Shown in pieces: positions 1 to 8,629 of a stretch of DNA of 64,000 bases. The first letter of the stretch is position 1. The number at the start of each line of letters is the position of its first letter. A model generated the notes under the pieces. That model made no database searches. It was not told the origin of the DNA and saw only the letters and a program-made list of their open reading frames with translations. Origin of the DNA: Treponema sp. UBA3813 (GTDB taxonomy: Bacteria > Spirochaetota > Spirochaetia > Treponematales > Treponemataceae). Location of the stretch: NCBI GenBank assembly GCA_002368605.1, contig DFEB01000078.1:27261-91260 (forward strand), given 5' to 3'. A program made the position numbers and the translations under genes.

Positions 1-1
1 T

Positions 2-1909
2 GTTTTTGAACGACATAAAGTTGTTCCAATATTAAAAAAACGGCTTGTCGAAATCGGAATTCACACATTTGCCCTTGTTCTCTATGAGGATGAAACATAT
101 TCTACCTATGTCGGCGGTTTTGGCGGTGCCGAGGATGTTCACTCTGATGAAATTCGCTTTCCGCGAAGCAATTTCGTTCCAGAGCGATACTCTTCTGATT
201 TTGCTCACGGCGCTTTTATAATTCAGCCCTTGTTTGTGGAAGATTGCTCTTACGGATACATCATTTGTAATTATTCTGGTTGCCAAGGAATTGCTTATGA
301 AGATATACGATCCTCTCTTAGTGCGGCTCTTCAGAGTATTTTGCTTTTTGAACAGACGAATGAGTCAAGAAGGATTGCCGAACAGGCAGAATTTGCAAAA
401 ACAGAATTCTTTGCGAATGTTGGAAGTGATTTGTGCGACCCGCTCAAAAATATTTCATCAAAACTCCAACAAATGGAGGAAAATGTCGAAAAAAACATTC
501 TCGACAAAGATATTCTTGCCGAACAGCTTTTGTTCCTTCGCTCTCAGATTGATTCTCAACTCGAAAAAACCGAAACTCTCGTTGATTTGACTCGTTCTCA
601 GGTTGATGATTTGCCGATGGATAAAAAACTCTTTGATATCCGGCAAGTTCTTCACGGAAGTGCTGTCGCAGATTTGAATCGTGATATGCCGCTTCTTTTT
701 GGAGATGCAGAACGGCTCAAGCGGGCTCTTCAGACGATTTTTGAATTTGCAGAGAAGACTCCGTATATTTCAGAAAAAACAGATGGAATTCACATCGAAT
801 TTTACTCAAGTAGATTTGATTGGCAAAAACCGGAGTTGCTTCTTGCGGAAAAGATTATCCTCCTGCAATTTGGTGATGTAGAAAAATCAGAAAACTATGC
901 TGAGGTTACCTTGCCCTGGCCGAACCTTGCGGGGCTTCCTCCGGAAGGTCGTTCTATTGAAAATCTTGAGATGTATTCAGTTTCAGACTCAACATGTGAA
1001 ATGAGGCTTGGTCTTAAGCCCAAATATGTTTTTGAGACTGGGGTGGTTCCCGAAAACATCGAAAATGCCATTCTTGTTTGGGAGCCAGATTCTGCCCCTA
1101 TAGATGAATGGATAAAAGTATACGGTTTACGCCATAATGACGCTTTGTTCCGTGCTCCACTTGTTTGCTACAGCCGCAATATGATTGGGCATACTTTTAT
1201 TGAAATGCTTGAGCAAAAAATAAAATCTCAGCGTGCGGCTCCGGTACTCTTTGTAAATGCCAAGCATACTCACTATGGAACTTGGGCTACTGATTCAAAC
1301 ACTGTAAGCATCTCTTCCATGGAAGAATTTGATCATATCCTTGAAGAAATCACACCGTCTCTGATTGTTTTTGAAAAAATCGATGAAGATACAATCCGAC
1401 GAATCCGACAGAATCAAAAAACCGTTCTTGTTCCAATCTTGGTTCTTCCTGACACTGTGTCTACCGACGAAGAAATAGAGCTGCTTTGTTCGCATCCTCG
1501 AATTATTTTGTGTAACCGCGGGGCCGCAGAATCTGAGCAGTTTAATGAGCGTGTAAAAGGAATCCTTGCCGGTGAAGAAATTCTTCCTCCGCACACTGGC
1601 GCACTCGTAAAAAAGGCTATATTATATTTAAATAGAAATGCTTCCCAGCAAATTGTCCGATGGAAACTTGCAGATACCGTTCATGTGAGTGAAGATTATC
1701 TTACACGAATTTTCCATAAAGAAATTGGATTAAGTTTGTGGGAATACCTAAATAGGTATAGAATATATATAGCAACGAAAATGCTTCTGGAAACGAACGA
1801 CACGATTTATGAAATCGCAGAGAATTCGGGCTTTCAGGATCAGGCGTATTTCTGCAGGGTCTTTAAAAAGATTTATGGTGTTCCTCCGGGCAAAATTCGT
1901 TCAAAATAA
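2..1909 (+). CDS. Pseudo-histidine-kinase/AraC hybrid transcriptional regulator (5' end outside window)
   Basis: The frame is open to the left window edge, so the gene starts upstream; 635 codons are visible. The first ~100 residues resemble the effector-linked segment seen in spirochaetal LacI-like hybrid regulators. Around visible residue 135 is a histidine-kinase-like dimerisation segment, FFANVGSDLCDPL, where a functional kinase would read N-I/V-S-H-E; the phospho-acceptor His position carries Ser. A degenerate ATPase-like stretch (GDAERLKRAL) and a receiver-like stretch follow. The last ~100 residues are a clear AraC/XylS DNA-binding domain with two helix-turn-helices (VSEDYLTRIFHKE and IAENSGFQDQAYFCRVFKK). 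It lies 93 bases upstream of the sugar ABC operon on the same strand and is the likely activator of that operon. Family assignment of the AraC domain is firm; loss of phosphorylation is inferred from the missing His. Confidence 0.85.
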   Translation, partial: VFERHKVVPILKKRLVEIGIHTFALVLYEDETYSTYVGGFGGAEDVHSDEIRFPRSNFVPERYSSDFAHGAFIIQPLFVEDCSYGYIICNYSGCQGIAYEDIRSSLSAALQSILLFEQTNESRRIAEQAEFAKTEFFANVGSDLCDPLKNISSKLQQMEENVEKNILDKDILAEQLLFLRSQIDSQLEKTETLVDLTRSQVDDLPMDKKLFDIRQVLHGSAVADLNRDMPLLFGDAERLKRALQTIFEFAEKTPYISEKTDGIHIEFYSSRFDWQKPELLLAEKIILLQFGDVEKSENYAEVTLPWPNLAGLPPEGRSIENLEMYSVSDSTCEMRLGLKPKYVFETGVVPENIENAILVWEPDSAPIDEWIKVYGLRHNDALFRAPLVCYSRNMIGHTFIEMLEQKIKSQRAAPVLFVNAKHTHYGTWATDSNTVSISSMEEFDHILEEITPSLIVFEKIDEDTIRRIRQNQKTVLVPILVLPDTVSTDEEIELLCSHPRIILCNRGAAESEQFNERVKGILAGEEILPPHTGALVKKAILYLNRNASQQIVRWKLADTVHVSEDYLTRIFHKEIGLSLWEYLNRYRIYIATKMLLETNDTIYEIAENSGFQDQAYFCRVFKKIYGVPPGKIRSK

Positions 1910-1957
1910 TCATAAGAGAGTTCGGTTTTGTCCAATAAGGCATAAGGATTTTTAAAG

Positions 1958-1981
1958 TATAATTAGGTTACCAAGTGGTAA
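1958..1981 (+). promoter_or_regulatory. Candidate promoter and operator of the sugar ABC operon
   Basis: A TATAAT hexamer at 1958-1963 has no good -35 at normal spacing, as expected for an activator-dependent promoter. Directly downstream, at 1968-1981, lies a perfect palindrome TTACCA-AG-TGGTAA that would overlap the transcription start. The upstream AraC-type protein is the obvious candidate ligand-responsive factor, but a palindrome is not the usual AraC site, so a second regulator is possible. Confidence 0.5.
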
Positions 1982-2002
1982 AATAATATATTGAGGTTAG
2001 GT

Positions 2003-2944
2003 ATGAACGCACAAGAAACAAATGTTTTAACTGCACCGAAAAAGGATCTCTGGAAAAATGTAAAGAGACACTTTTCGGTCTATGCTCTTCTTATCATTCC
2101 TGTTGTGTACTATGCTATCTTAAAGTATGGTCCAATCGTTAATGGTCAGATTGCTTTTAAAAACTTCGCTCCTGTTGATGGTGTTTGGGGCAGTGTTTGG
2201 GTTGGTTTTAAGAACTTCAGCACATTTATCCATTCATTCTACTTTAGCGAACTTTTAAGAAATACAATTTTGTACAGTTTGGCAAAATTGTGTATTTCTG
2301 TTCCACTTTCAATTATATTGTCAGTGGCCTTATACGAATGTACGCACAATGTGCTTCGTCGTGTTGTTCAGACTTTGGCTTATTTGCCACACTTCCTTTC
2401 TTGGGTTATCATGTATGGTATCCTTCTTATTTTGCTTGCTCCTGGTGACGGTCTTGTAAACGACATCATCAAAGCTGCAGGAGGTACTCCAAAAGACTTC
2501 CTTACAAATACTGGCGTGTTCCCGATTGTAGTCGTTCTTTCGGATGCATGGAAGGAAATGGGTTGGGCAGCTATCATCTTCATCGCCGCTCTTATGGGTA
2601 TCGACCCGTCATTGTTCGAGGCTGCAATGGTTGAGGGTGCTTCCGCTGTTCAGCGCGTTTGGTATATCACTATTCCTTCAATCAAACCAGTTATCGTTAC
2701 GGTTGTTCTTCTTAAGCTTGGTACCGTTCTTGACGCTGGATTTAACCAGATGTTCATGTTGTACTCTCCTGCTGTTTATTCGGTAGCTGATATCATTGAT
2801 ACATGGGTTTATCGTCAAGGTCTTCTTCAGTTCGAGTTCGCTCTTGCAACTGCGGTAGGTATCTTCAAGGGTGTTATCGGTATGATTCTTGTTATGGTTT
2901 CTAACAAAGTCGTCAAGAAGTTGACGGAATCTTCACTCTTGTAA
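2003..2944 (+). CDS. lplB: Sugar ABC transporter permease, LplB type
   Basis: An inner-membrane permease of the CUT1 (carbohydrate uptake 1) class, 313 residues with about six hydrophobic segments. The ATPase-docking EAA loop is visible as EAAMVEGASAVQRVWYITIP near residue 210. The LplB subgroup is suggested by the N-terminal segment YALLIIPVVYYAILKYGPIV. ATG at 2003 is chosen because GAGG lies seven bases upstream; an in-frame TTG at 1991 has no ribosome site. It is followed after 18 bases by the partner permease and then by the binding lipoprotein. No ATPase gene is nearby, as is normal for CUT1 systems that share an MsmX-like ATPase encoded elsewhere. The substrate is probably an oligosaccharide; pectin-derived sugars are an inference from the uronate genes in the window. 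Confidence 0.9.
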   Translation: MNAQETNVLTAPKKDLWKNVKRHFSVYALLIIPVVYYAILKYGPIVNGQIAFKNFAPVDGVWGSVWVGFKNFSTFIHSFYFSELLRNTILYSLAKLCISVPLSIILSVALYECTHNVLRRVVQTLAYLPHFLSWVIMYGILLILLAPGDGLVNDIIKAAGGTPKDFLTNTGVFPIVVVLSDAWKEMGWAAIIFIAALMGIDPSLFEAAMVEGASAVQRVWYITIPSIKPVIVTVVLLKLGTVLDAGFNQMFMLYSPAVYSVADIIDTWVYRQGLLQFEFALATAVGIFKGVIGMILVMVSNKVVKKLTESSLL

Positions 2945-2962
2945 TTTGAGGTGGTGCATAAA

Positions 2963-3856
2963 ATGGAAAAACCAAAGACAGTAAAATTAACATCAGGTGA
3001 TCGTGCATTTTACATTGGTGTAAACAGTTTCCTTGTTTTCATCGGTGTAATCATTGCTATCCCTATTATCAGTACAATTTCTTCTTCTGTAACTCCAAAC
3101 GGTTACATTGGAACTACATTTGACAAATTCATCCTTATGCCATGGAAGTGGGATTCTTCAGCATATAAGGCTCTTCTTGGAAACAATGGTTTTACTCTTG
3201 CGTTCTGGAACTCAATTAAAATCATGTTGTTCGGTGTTGTAACATCTTTGTCCCTCACTGTTCCAATGGCTTATTGTATGTCTGTTCAGGATTTGCCAGG
3301 TCGCAAAATCCTCAACTACTTCGTTCTTATTCCATATTTGTTCAACATCGGTGTTATCCCAACATTCTTGGTTGTAACAAATCTTCATCTTACTAACCAC
3401 TTGTGTTCAATCTTCTTGCCAGGTGCAATTGGTACATACAACTGTTTGATTATGCGTGGCTTCTTCGAGGGCATCCCAGAGTCTCTCAAAGAGTCAGCTC
3501 GAATCGACGGTGCGGCAGAATGGTATGTTCTTGTTTCTATCATTCTTCCTTTGTCAAAGCCAATCATCATGACAATCGGTTTGTATTATGCGGTTGGCTA
3601 CTGGAATGACTTCATGCACGCCTTGCTTTACTTAACAGAAGCATATCTCCAGCCACTTCCAATTCTTACTCGAAACATCTTGTTGGGTGCTTCAATGAGT
3701 GATACATTGGATACAGGAACTGCGTTCGGTGCGGCATCTATTTCATCTATCAAGGCTGCTTGTGTATTCCTTTCAGCTATTCCGATGATGCTTGCTTATC
3801 CGTTCATCCAGAAATACTTTACAAAAGGTACAATGCTTGGTTCTGTTAAGGGCTAA
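2963..3856 (+). CDS. lplC: Sugar ABC transporter permease, LplC type
   Basis: The second permease of the heterodimer (COG0395-like), 297 residues with six predicted membrane helices. The EAA loop reads KESARIDGAAEWYVLVSIIL near residue 180. ATG at 2963 is preferred because GAGGTGG is placed eight bases upstream; an in-frame GTG at 2951 overlaps that ribosome site. It is co-transcribed with the LplB-type partner and the downstream lipoprotein. Codon use matches its neighbours. Confidence 0.9.
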   Translation: MEKPKTVKLTSGDRAFYIGVNSFLVFIGVIIAIPIISTISSSVTPNGYIGTTFDKFILMPWKWDSSAYKALLGNNGFTLAFWNSIKIMLFGVVTSLSLTVPMAYCMSVQDLPGRKILNYFVLIPYLFNIGVIPTFLVVTNLHLTNHLCSIFLPGAIGTYNCLIMRGFFEGIPESLKESARIDGAAEWYVLVSIILPLSKPIIMTIGLYYAVGYWNDFMHALLYLTEAYLQPLPILTRNILLGASMSDTLDTGTAFGAASISSIKAACVFLSAIPMMLAYPFIQKYFTKGTMLGSVKG

Positions 3857-3904
3857 GTTTAAATAAAAAATTAATTTCATTTGTTTTCAATTAAGGAGGA
3901 AAAA

Positions 3905-5470
3905 ATGAAAAAGTTAATGAAGGGTGTTGTCGTTTCGGCAGCCGCTCTTGCAGCTTTGGCCATGGTTTCATGTGGCAATGGTAAAGCAAAAGGCAATGCA
4001 GTAGACATCGAACTTTGGTATGGTGCAGCCGCATCTGAAGCAGGTCCGATTCCAGCTGATTGGGTTGGCTATCAGATTATAAAAGATAAGCTTAACATCA
4101 ACCTCAAACTCACAAACTTGCCATCATCAGAAGCAGATCAGAACACAAAGATCAACGCTGCTGGTGCTGCAAACACTTTGCCAGATCTCTTCATGGTTTC
4201 AAATGAAGTTTATGCAACTCTCGTTCAGAAAAAGTTGCTTGCTCCAGTTGATTCTATTTACAACAAAATGCCAAATCGTACTGCAAAATTGTACGATAAA
4301 GACTCACGCGCATTCACAACTATCGACGGACACTCTTACGCTCTCGCTCAGCCAGGCTCAATCGTTCGCAACGAAGGCGTTCTTATCCGCAAAGACTGGT
4401 TGGATAAACTCGGTCTCGCTGTACCAAAAACAACTGAAGAGTTCTTCAATGTTATGAAGGCTTTCACAGAGAAAGATCCTGATGGAAACGGCAAGAACGA
4501 TACATACGGATACGGCGGATACCTCGAAGTTTCTGCAACAAACGAAGGTCTCGGACGACGCTTCGACCCACTCTTTGGTGCATTCGGCGTTGCTGGTACT
4601 TGGAACTTGGCTTCTGCTAAAACAGCTGGTCTTAACATCTACAAACCAGAATACTATGACGCAATGGTCTATGTAAAACAGATTGTTGACGCTGGTGTTA
4701 TCGATCCAAACTGGTTGGCTTATAAGAAAGATGACTTCCGCGCTGCTTGGAAACAGGGACGCTTTGGTATCATGCGTGAGCAGAACGCTGCTTATGCAAA
4801 CGAAGGTAACTACAAACCATTCGATAATAACTTCCCAGATGGTGAATGGATTGTTGTTGAGCCTCCAGTAGGACCAAAAGGTCAGTCAGCTGCTGGTACA
4901 TACTCACAGGCTTATCGTATGTATGCTGTTTCAGCAAAAGCTGCTAAAGACGGAAAACTTGACAAAATCGCTGAACTCCTTGAATGGATGTCTTCTGACG
5001 AAGGCTACTATCTCCTCGGATGGGGTCAGGAAGGTGTTAACTATGTATTCGACAAGAATGGCGTTCCAACAACAGCTGGTCTTGCTGATCCATCAAAGGG
5101 ATACACAGAATCTGCTATGATTCCTCTTACACAGCTCCGCAACATGGTTTACTACAATGGCGATATCGAATTGGCTTCACGCTACCCGACATGGTACTCA
5201 AAGAACGGCAAAGAGATGTCTGCTCTTAAAACTCTCCGCGAAATGCAGGCTAAATCTTGGACAGCTTGTATCGGTCAGGACAAAATGCCACAGCCAAACG
5301 CAGATGTTAAACGATTCTACGAGCAGGGCGTTGTTGAGTTCATGACTGGAAACCGCACTCTTAACCCAACTGAATGGCAGAAATTCCTCGATGAATTCTC
5401 TAAGATCGGTGGTAAAGAATGGAACGATGCAGGTATCCAGACTGCTAAAGAAAAGAACCTCATCAAATAA
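3905..5470 (+). CDS. lipO: Extracellular solute-binding lipoprotein, LipO type
   Basis: A 521-residue periplasmic sugar-binding lipoprotein (family 1 extracellular solute-binding protein). The signal peptide MKKLMKGVVVSAAALAALAM is followed by a spirochaete-style lipobox ending in VSC, with the lipidated Cys at residue 23. The body has the expected two-lobe composition rich in Trp and Tyr, with LWYGAA near the N-terminus typical of this family. ATG at 3905 is chosen because AAGGAGGA lies just upstream. The gene closes the importer operon and is followed by a strong terminator. It would deliver an oligosaccharide to the two permeases; the ligand cannot be read from the sequence. Confidence 0.9.
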   Translation: MKKLMKGVVVSAAALAALAMVSCGNGKAKGNAVDIELWYGAAASEAGPIPADWVGYQIIKDKLNINLKLTNLPSSEADQNTKINAAGAANTLPDLFMVSNEVYATLVQKKLLAPVDSIYNKMPNRTAKLYDKDSRAFTTIDGHSYALAQPGSIVRNEGVLIRKDWLDKLGLAVPKTTEEFFNVMKAFTEKDPDGNGKNDTYGYGGYLEVSATNEGLGRRFDPLFGAFGVAGTWNLASAKTAGLNIYKPEYYDAMVYVKQIVDAGVIDPNWLAYKKDDFRAAWKQGRFGIMREQNAAYANEGNYKPFDNNFPDGEWIVVEPPVGPKGQSAAGTYSQAYRMYAVSAKAAKDGKLDKIAELLEWMSSDEGYYLLGWGQEGVNYVFDKNGVPTTAGLADPSKGYTESAMIPLTQLRNMVYYNGDIELASRYPTWYSKNGKEMSALKTLREMQAKSWTACIGQDKMPQPNADVKRFYEQGVVEFMTGNRTLNPTEWQKFLDEFSKIGGKEWNDAGIQTAKEKNLIK

Positions 5471-5497
5471 TTAATTAAACTTCGTGTTTAATGAAGA

Positions 5498-5527
5498 GGG
5501 CACTAGATAAATCTGGTGCCCTTTTTT
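5498..5527 (+). terminator. Rho-independent terminator of the sugar ABC operon
   Basis: An 8-bp stem GGGCACTA/TGGTGCCC around an 8-base loop, followed directly by six T residues. It lies 28 bases after the lipoprotein stop codon. Confidence 0.9.
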
Positions 5528-5557
5528 CATTTTTAAATTGTGTATAAGTGAGATTGT

Positions 5558-5650
5558 TTTTGTGGAAAAAGTCTTTAGTTTTCCACAAAATATGCAAAAT
5601 TTGTTAAAAACTTGTGGATAAATTGGTGAAAATTAGCTACTATTTCCACA
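5558..5650. other. Cluster of DnaA-box-like motifs with a 12-bp inverted repeat
   Basis: A perfect inverted repeat (5558-5569 and 5579-5590, TTTTGTGGAAAA and its complement) contains two one-mismatch DnaA boxes, TGTGGAAAA and TTTTCCACA. A consensus DnaA box TGTGGATAA follows at 5613-5621, and a two-mismatch copy ATTTCCACA at 5642-5650 overlaps the next start codon. The segment is very A+T rich. It may be a DnaA-binding regulatory or titration site; nothing nearby suggests the chromosomal origin. Confidence 0.45.
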
Positions 5651-6435
5651 TGAAGAATGATTTTAGAAATGAACTTGCAGTTTGTGGTTTTGAAGCGGTT
5701 AAAGCTCTCGTGAAATGTAATCCGCAGAAAATTCGTCGTTTTTATTATACACGCGATCGAATGATGGATTTTAAGGATTTATTTAAGCAATTAGCCGAAC
5801 GAAAAGTACCTTATAATAATATCCCGGAAGGGGAGCTTGAAAAATTGAGCGGCACAGTGCATCATCAGGGGGTAGTCGCCATGATAGAGCAGCCGGAAAT
5901 CCCTCATTTGAACACCGACATAACTGACGGCTGGCTTCACAATAAAGAGAGTGCGATTTTGCTTGATCGCGTAGGAAACGCAAATAATCTTGGTGCGATT
6001 GTACGCAGCGCGGCTTTCTTTGGATTCAAGAATATTGTAATTCCGCGGGATGAAGAGCAAACTTCGGTAACGACGAGTTCTTATCGAGTAGCTCAGGGCG
6101 GAATGGAATATGTCAATGTGTATTCGATTCAGTCTATTGAGAAATTGCTTGTCTCTATGAAGGGGAAGATGATTCGCTTTGGAACAGATGTGCGAGGCGA
6201 CACCCCGGTGGAAGATATTCCGGAATTATGTTCAGAAAAAACCAAGCCTGCTCTTATTGTTCTTGGAAATGAAGAGCATGGTATTTCAGGGCTTGTGCGA
6301 AGAAACTGTGACGCGCTTATTCGGATTCCATTTGCTGCAACGCTTGATACAGACAAGACCCAGCCAATTGAGAGCCTGAATGTGGCGCAAGCGGCGGCGA
6401 TTATTCTGTATGAGTGTAGGAAATTAACGAAATAA
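5650..6435 (+). CDS. TrmH/SpoU-family RNA 2'-O-ribose methyltransferase
   Basis: A 261-residue SAM-dependent methyltransferase of the SPOUT superfamily acting on tRNA or 23S rRNA. The three family motifs are clear: NLGAIVRSAAFFGF (motif 1, with the catalytic Arg), ALIVLGNEEHGIS (motif 2) and IESLNVAQAAAI (motif 3), together forming the trefoil knot in the C-terminal ~160 residues. The N-terminal part resembles the substrate-binding domain of RlmB-like members. ATG at 5650 lacks a Shine-Dalgarno site; a TACTAT hexamer lies six bases upstream, which suggests a leaderless message. Earlier in-frame GTG and TTG codons (5614-5626) are less likely. The exact target nucleotide cannot be assigned. Confidence 0.88.
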   Translation: MKNDFRNELAVCGFEAVKALVKCNPQKIRRFYYTRDRMMDFKDLFKQLAERKVPYNNIPEGELEKLSGTVHHQGVVAMIEQPEIPHLNTDITDGWLHNKESAILLDRVGNANNLGAIVRSAAFFGFKNIVIPRDEEQTSVTTSSYRVAQGGMEYVNVYSIQSIEKLLVSMKGKMIRFGTDVRGDTPVEDIPELCSEKTKPALIVLGNEEHGISGLVRRNCDALIRIPFAATLDTDKTQPIESLNVAQAAAIILYECRKLTK

Positions 6436-6442
6436 AAGAAGA

Positions 6443-6472
6443 GGGGATGACCAATAATTATGAGTCATCCCC
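6443..6472. terminator. Bidirectional terminator between convergent genes
   Basis: A perfect 9-bp stem GGGGATGAC/GTCATCCCC sits between the convergent methyltransferase and sugar-kinase stops. It has T-rich flanks on both strands, so it can serve both genes. Confidence 0.8.
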
Positions 6473-6478
6473 TTAACT

Positions 6479-7504
6479 TTATCGGTTCATTTCGGATTGT
6501 TTGCCTTTTGTTTTGTGAGCCTTAATGATTGAGCTTATTTCGGCAAAATCTGAAAGGGGAAGGTCACCGAAGATTGTATTCTTGGTGGCACAAGTTGCGT
6601 TTCCGAATTCAGTTGCTTTTTGAGGATCATCGTATTTGAGAAGACCGAAGAGAACTCCGGCACAGTATGCATCCCCGCTACCAATTCGGTCAACGACATC
6701 GATGTCTTTGTAAGGCTCTTCTGTGTAGAACTTGTCGTCTTTTTTTGAGTAAACGACAGATGTGAAAGAATGGACTTTCGGGCTGATGACTTCGCGCATT
6801 GAAGAGGCAATGTAGCTGATATTCGGGAAATCTTTGCAGAATTCTCTGTGCATATCTTCGAGGGAGCCTGTTTTTTGGAACATACGGCGGCAGCTTTCTT
6901 CGGAAATGAAGAGAATGTCAACGAAGGGGAGAATTGACTTGATTGTAGTGCGGGCTGTGTCTTCGTCCCAGAGATTTGCCCGATAGTTTACATCGAAAGC
7001 GATTTTTGCGCCTGCTGCCTTAAATTTTTTAATCATTTCGATGGCAAGAGTGCGTGTGTTTTCGCTGAGGGCGAGGGTGATTCCAGATGTGTAGAACATT
7101 CTTGTTTTTGTGTAAATGTCATCAGGAATTTCTGACGGAGAAATTTTTGTGATTGAAGAATTTTTGCGGTCATAAACGACTGTCGGTTTTCGCGGATATG
7201 CGCCGTTTTCGTAATAGTAAATGCCGACGCGGGCTTCTGGCGAATCATCAAAAATAATGTAGTCATCGCTGACGCTTGAAGCACGGATTCGATTCTTGAT
7301 GAATGTACCCAGCTGGTTTTTTGGGAGGCGGGTGATAATACCTGTTCGCAAGCCTAAGAGAGAGACGCCTGAGGCAACATTGAGTTCTGCGCCACCAGCG
7401 TGCTTTTTGAAAGAATCGCTTTTGCTGATAAGTTCATTAACCGACGGTGAGAGGCGAAGCATGATTTCGCCGAATGTAATCAAATCAAATTCTTTGTGTT
7501 CCAT
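6479..7504 (-). CDS. kdgK: 2-keto-3-deoxygluconate kinase, PfkB family
   Basis: A 341-residue PfkB/ribokinase-fold kinase predicted to convert 2-keto-3-deoxygluconate (KDG) to KDPG in the cytoplasm, the step before KDPG aldolase in pectin and uronate breakdown. The N-terminus LITFGEIMLRLSP and the segment GGAELNVASGVSLLGL are typical of KDG kinases, and the anion-hole/catalytic-Asp motif is DRIGSGDAYCAG near residue 275. An ARVGIYYYENGA segment also fits KdgK. No aldolase gene is adjacent. There is no Shine-Dalgarno site; a TTGTTT-N17-TAAAAT promoter (7541 to 7513, minus strand) would start the message almost at the ATG. Sibling PfkB sugars remain possible. Confidence 0.85.
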   Translation of the reverse strand: MEHKEFDLITFGEIMLRLSPSVNELISKSDSFKKHAGGAELNVASGVSLLGLRTGIITRLPKNQLGTFIKNRIRASSVSDDYIIFDDSPEARVGIYYYENGAYPRKPTVVYDRKNSSITKISPSEIPDDIYTKTRMFYTSGITLALSENTRTLAIEMIKKFKAAGAKIAFDVNYRANLWDEDTARTTIKSILPFVDILFISEESCRRMFQKTGSLEDMHREFCKDFPNISYIASSMREVISPKVHSFTSVVYSKKDDKFYTEEPYKDIDVVDRIGSGDAYCAGVLFGLLKYDDPQKATEFGNATCATKNTIFGDLPLSDFAEISSIIKAHKTKGKQSEMNR

Positions 7505-7586
7505 ATTCTTCTATTTTATCCTTTAATCGGTCTGTAAACAAGTGGAAATCGTTTCATTTTCGTCTTTATCTTCCGATAATAAAAAT

Positions 7587-8519
7587 ATGAGTGAAAAGGG
7601 AAAGAATAATAAGAAGAAAACCGGGCTTGGACTTGCAATCTGGATTCTTTTGATTTTGATTATATTGATTGTTTTTTTGGTTAAACAGGAAGAAATCAAG
7701 GAAAATTTTGATAAATCGGGAGCGACGGCTCTCATCGAAAAGAAAATCGGAAAAGAAATTTTTGATGATAAAAAAGACTCTAAGAAATCAGAGGACAGCG
7801 GCGAAATCATTATCGATTTGACGAAAAATTCTAAAAAGACTGAGCCAGTCGCAAAAACTGATACTCCTGCAAAAAAGGAAATTACCGAAGCAAAAAGCGA
7901 AAGCAAATCGGAAAATACAGTAGATTCTTCGAAAAAAGATTCAAATTTGAAAAAAGAGCAGGAATCAACGGAGACAAAAAAAGACAAGCCCTCAGCTAAT
8001 ACGATTAATGCAGAAAAGAAGCCGGTTGTAACGGCAAAATCTTCGCCAAGCGTAACTTCGGCTGAGAAAACCGTAACTAAGACTGTGACAAGTGCGCCTG
8101 CTAATACGACAAAAAGTAAAATCTGCTTCGTGGCGCTTGATTCTGATGGCCTTGTCGTGCGAAAGGAAGTGAGCAGAAGCGTTGCAAAAGACTCTCCATT
8201 GGCGGAAGCTCTGAAAGAACTTTTAAAAGGTCCTTCTGCCACGGAGGCAAAAACCGGCTGTCAGTCTTATATTCCTGAGGGCAGTAAATTGCTTGGGATT
8301 TCGATTAAAGACGGAATCGCGACATTGAATTTTAATGAGGAATTCCAGTTCAATAATTACGGCCCGGTGGGCTCGAATGTTCAGTTGATGCAGGTTGTTT
8401 ATACGGCTACAAGTTTTTCAACTGTAAAAAAAGTGCAGTTCTTAATTGAAGGGAAAAAACTTGATTATTTGAGCGAGGGTGTTTGGGTTGGAAGTCCTCG
8501 CGGACGAAATGATTATTAG
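7587..8519 (+). CDS. Membrane-anchored GerMN-domain protein
   Basis: A 310-residue protein with a lysine-rich cytoplasmic tip, one membrane helix (about residues 14-34, hydrophobic ILLILIILIVFLV), a long low-complexity K/S/T/E linker, and a C-terminal GerMN domain (about 175-300). GerMN hallmarks are LKELLKGPSATEAKTG, LGISIKDGIATLNFNEEF and a terminal VKKVQFLIEGKKL. GerMN occurs in spore germination proteins but also in non-spore-formers, where it is thought to act at the envelope. ATG at 7587 is favoured over an in-frame GTG at 7542 because GATAAT stands six bases upstream as a possible -10 of a leaderless transcript. Precise role unknown. Confidence 0.8.
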   Translation: MSEKGKNNKKKTGLGLAIWILLILIILIVFLVKQEEIKENFDKSGATALIEKKIGKEIFDDKKDSKKSEDSGEIIIDLTKNSKKTEPVAKTDTPAKKEITEAKSESKSENTVDSSKKDSNLKKEQESTETKKDKPSANTINAEKKPVVTAKSSPSVTSAEKTVTKTVTSAPANTTKSKICFVALDSDGLVVRKEVSRSVAKDSPLAEALKELLKGPSATEAKTGCQSYIPEGSKLLGISIKDGIATLNFNEEFQFNNYGPVGSNVQLMQVVYTATSFSTVKKVQFLIEGKKLDYLSEGVWVGSPRGRNDY

Positions 8520-8522
8520 TTT

Positions 8523-8626
8523 ACGGTAAAAGCCGCCCCGCTATGGAGCGACGCGCTTGCGCGGTTCGAAGCACTGAGCGTTAGCGAATCGCGGAACAGC
8601 GTCAGTGAGAAATAGCGGCGCAATTA
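8523..8626. repeat. GC-rich intergenic inverted-repeat element 1
   Basis: About 100 bases of markedly higher G+C than the flanks fill the gap between two convergent genes. The ends are complementary (GCCGC...CCGCTA and TAGCGGCG), and an internal CGCGCTTGCGCG palindrome is present. It shares the word TTCGCTA(A/G)CGCTCA (here on the minus strand) with the element at 11683-11815. Probably a dispersed palindromic repeat; copy number cannot be judged here. Confidence 0.55.
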
Positions 8627-8629
8627 TAA

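Noticed and set aside
5558-5590. Second terminator after the sugar-binding lipoprotein
   Set aside because: The inverted repeat is strong but lacks a T tract and contains DnaA-box words; a good terminator already exists at 5498.
7523-8242. A 239-codon frame on the minus strand opposite the GerMN gene
   Set aside because: It mirrors the low-complexity Lys/Ser codons of the GerMN linker and gives a Ser/Phe-rich product without motifs.
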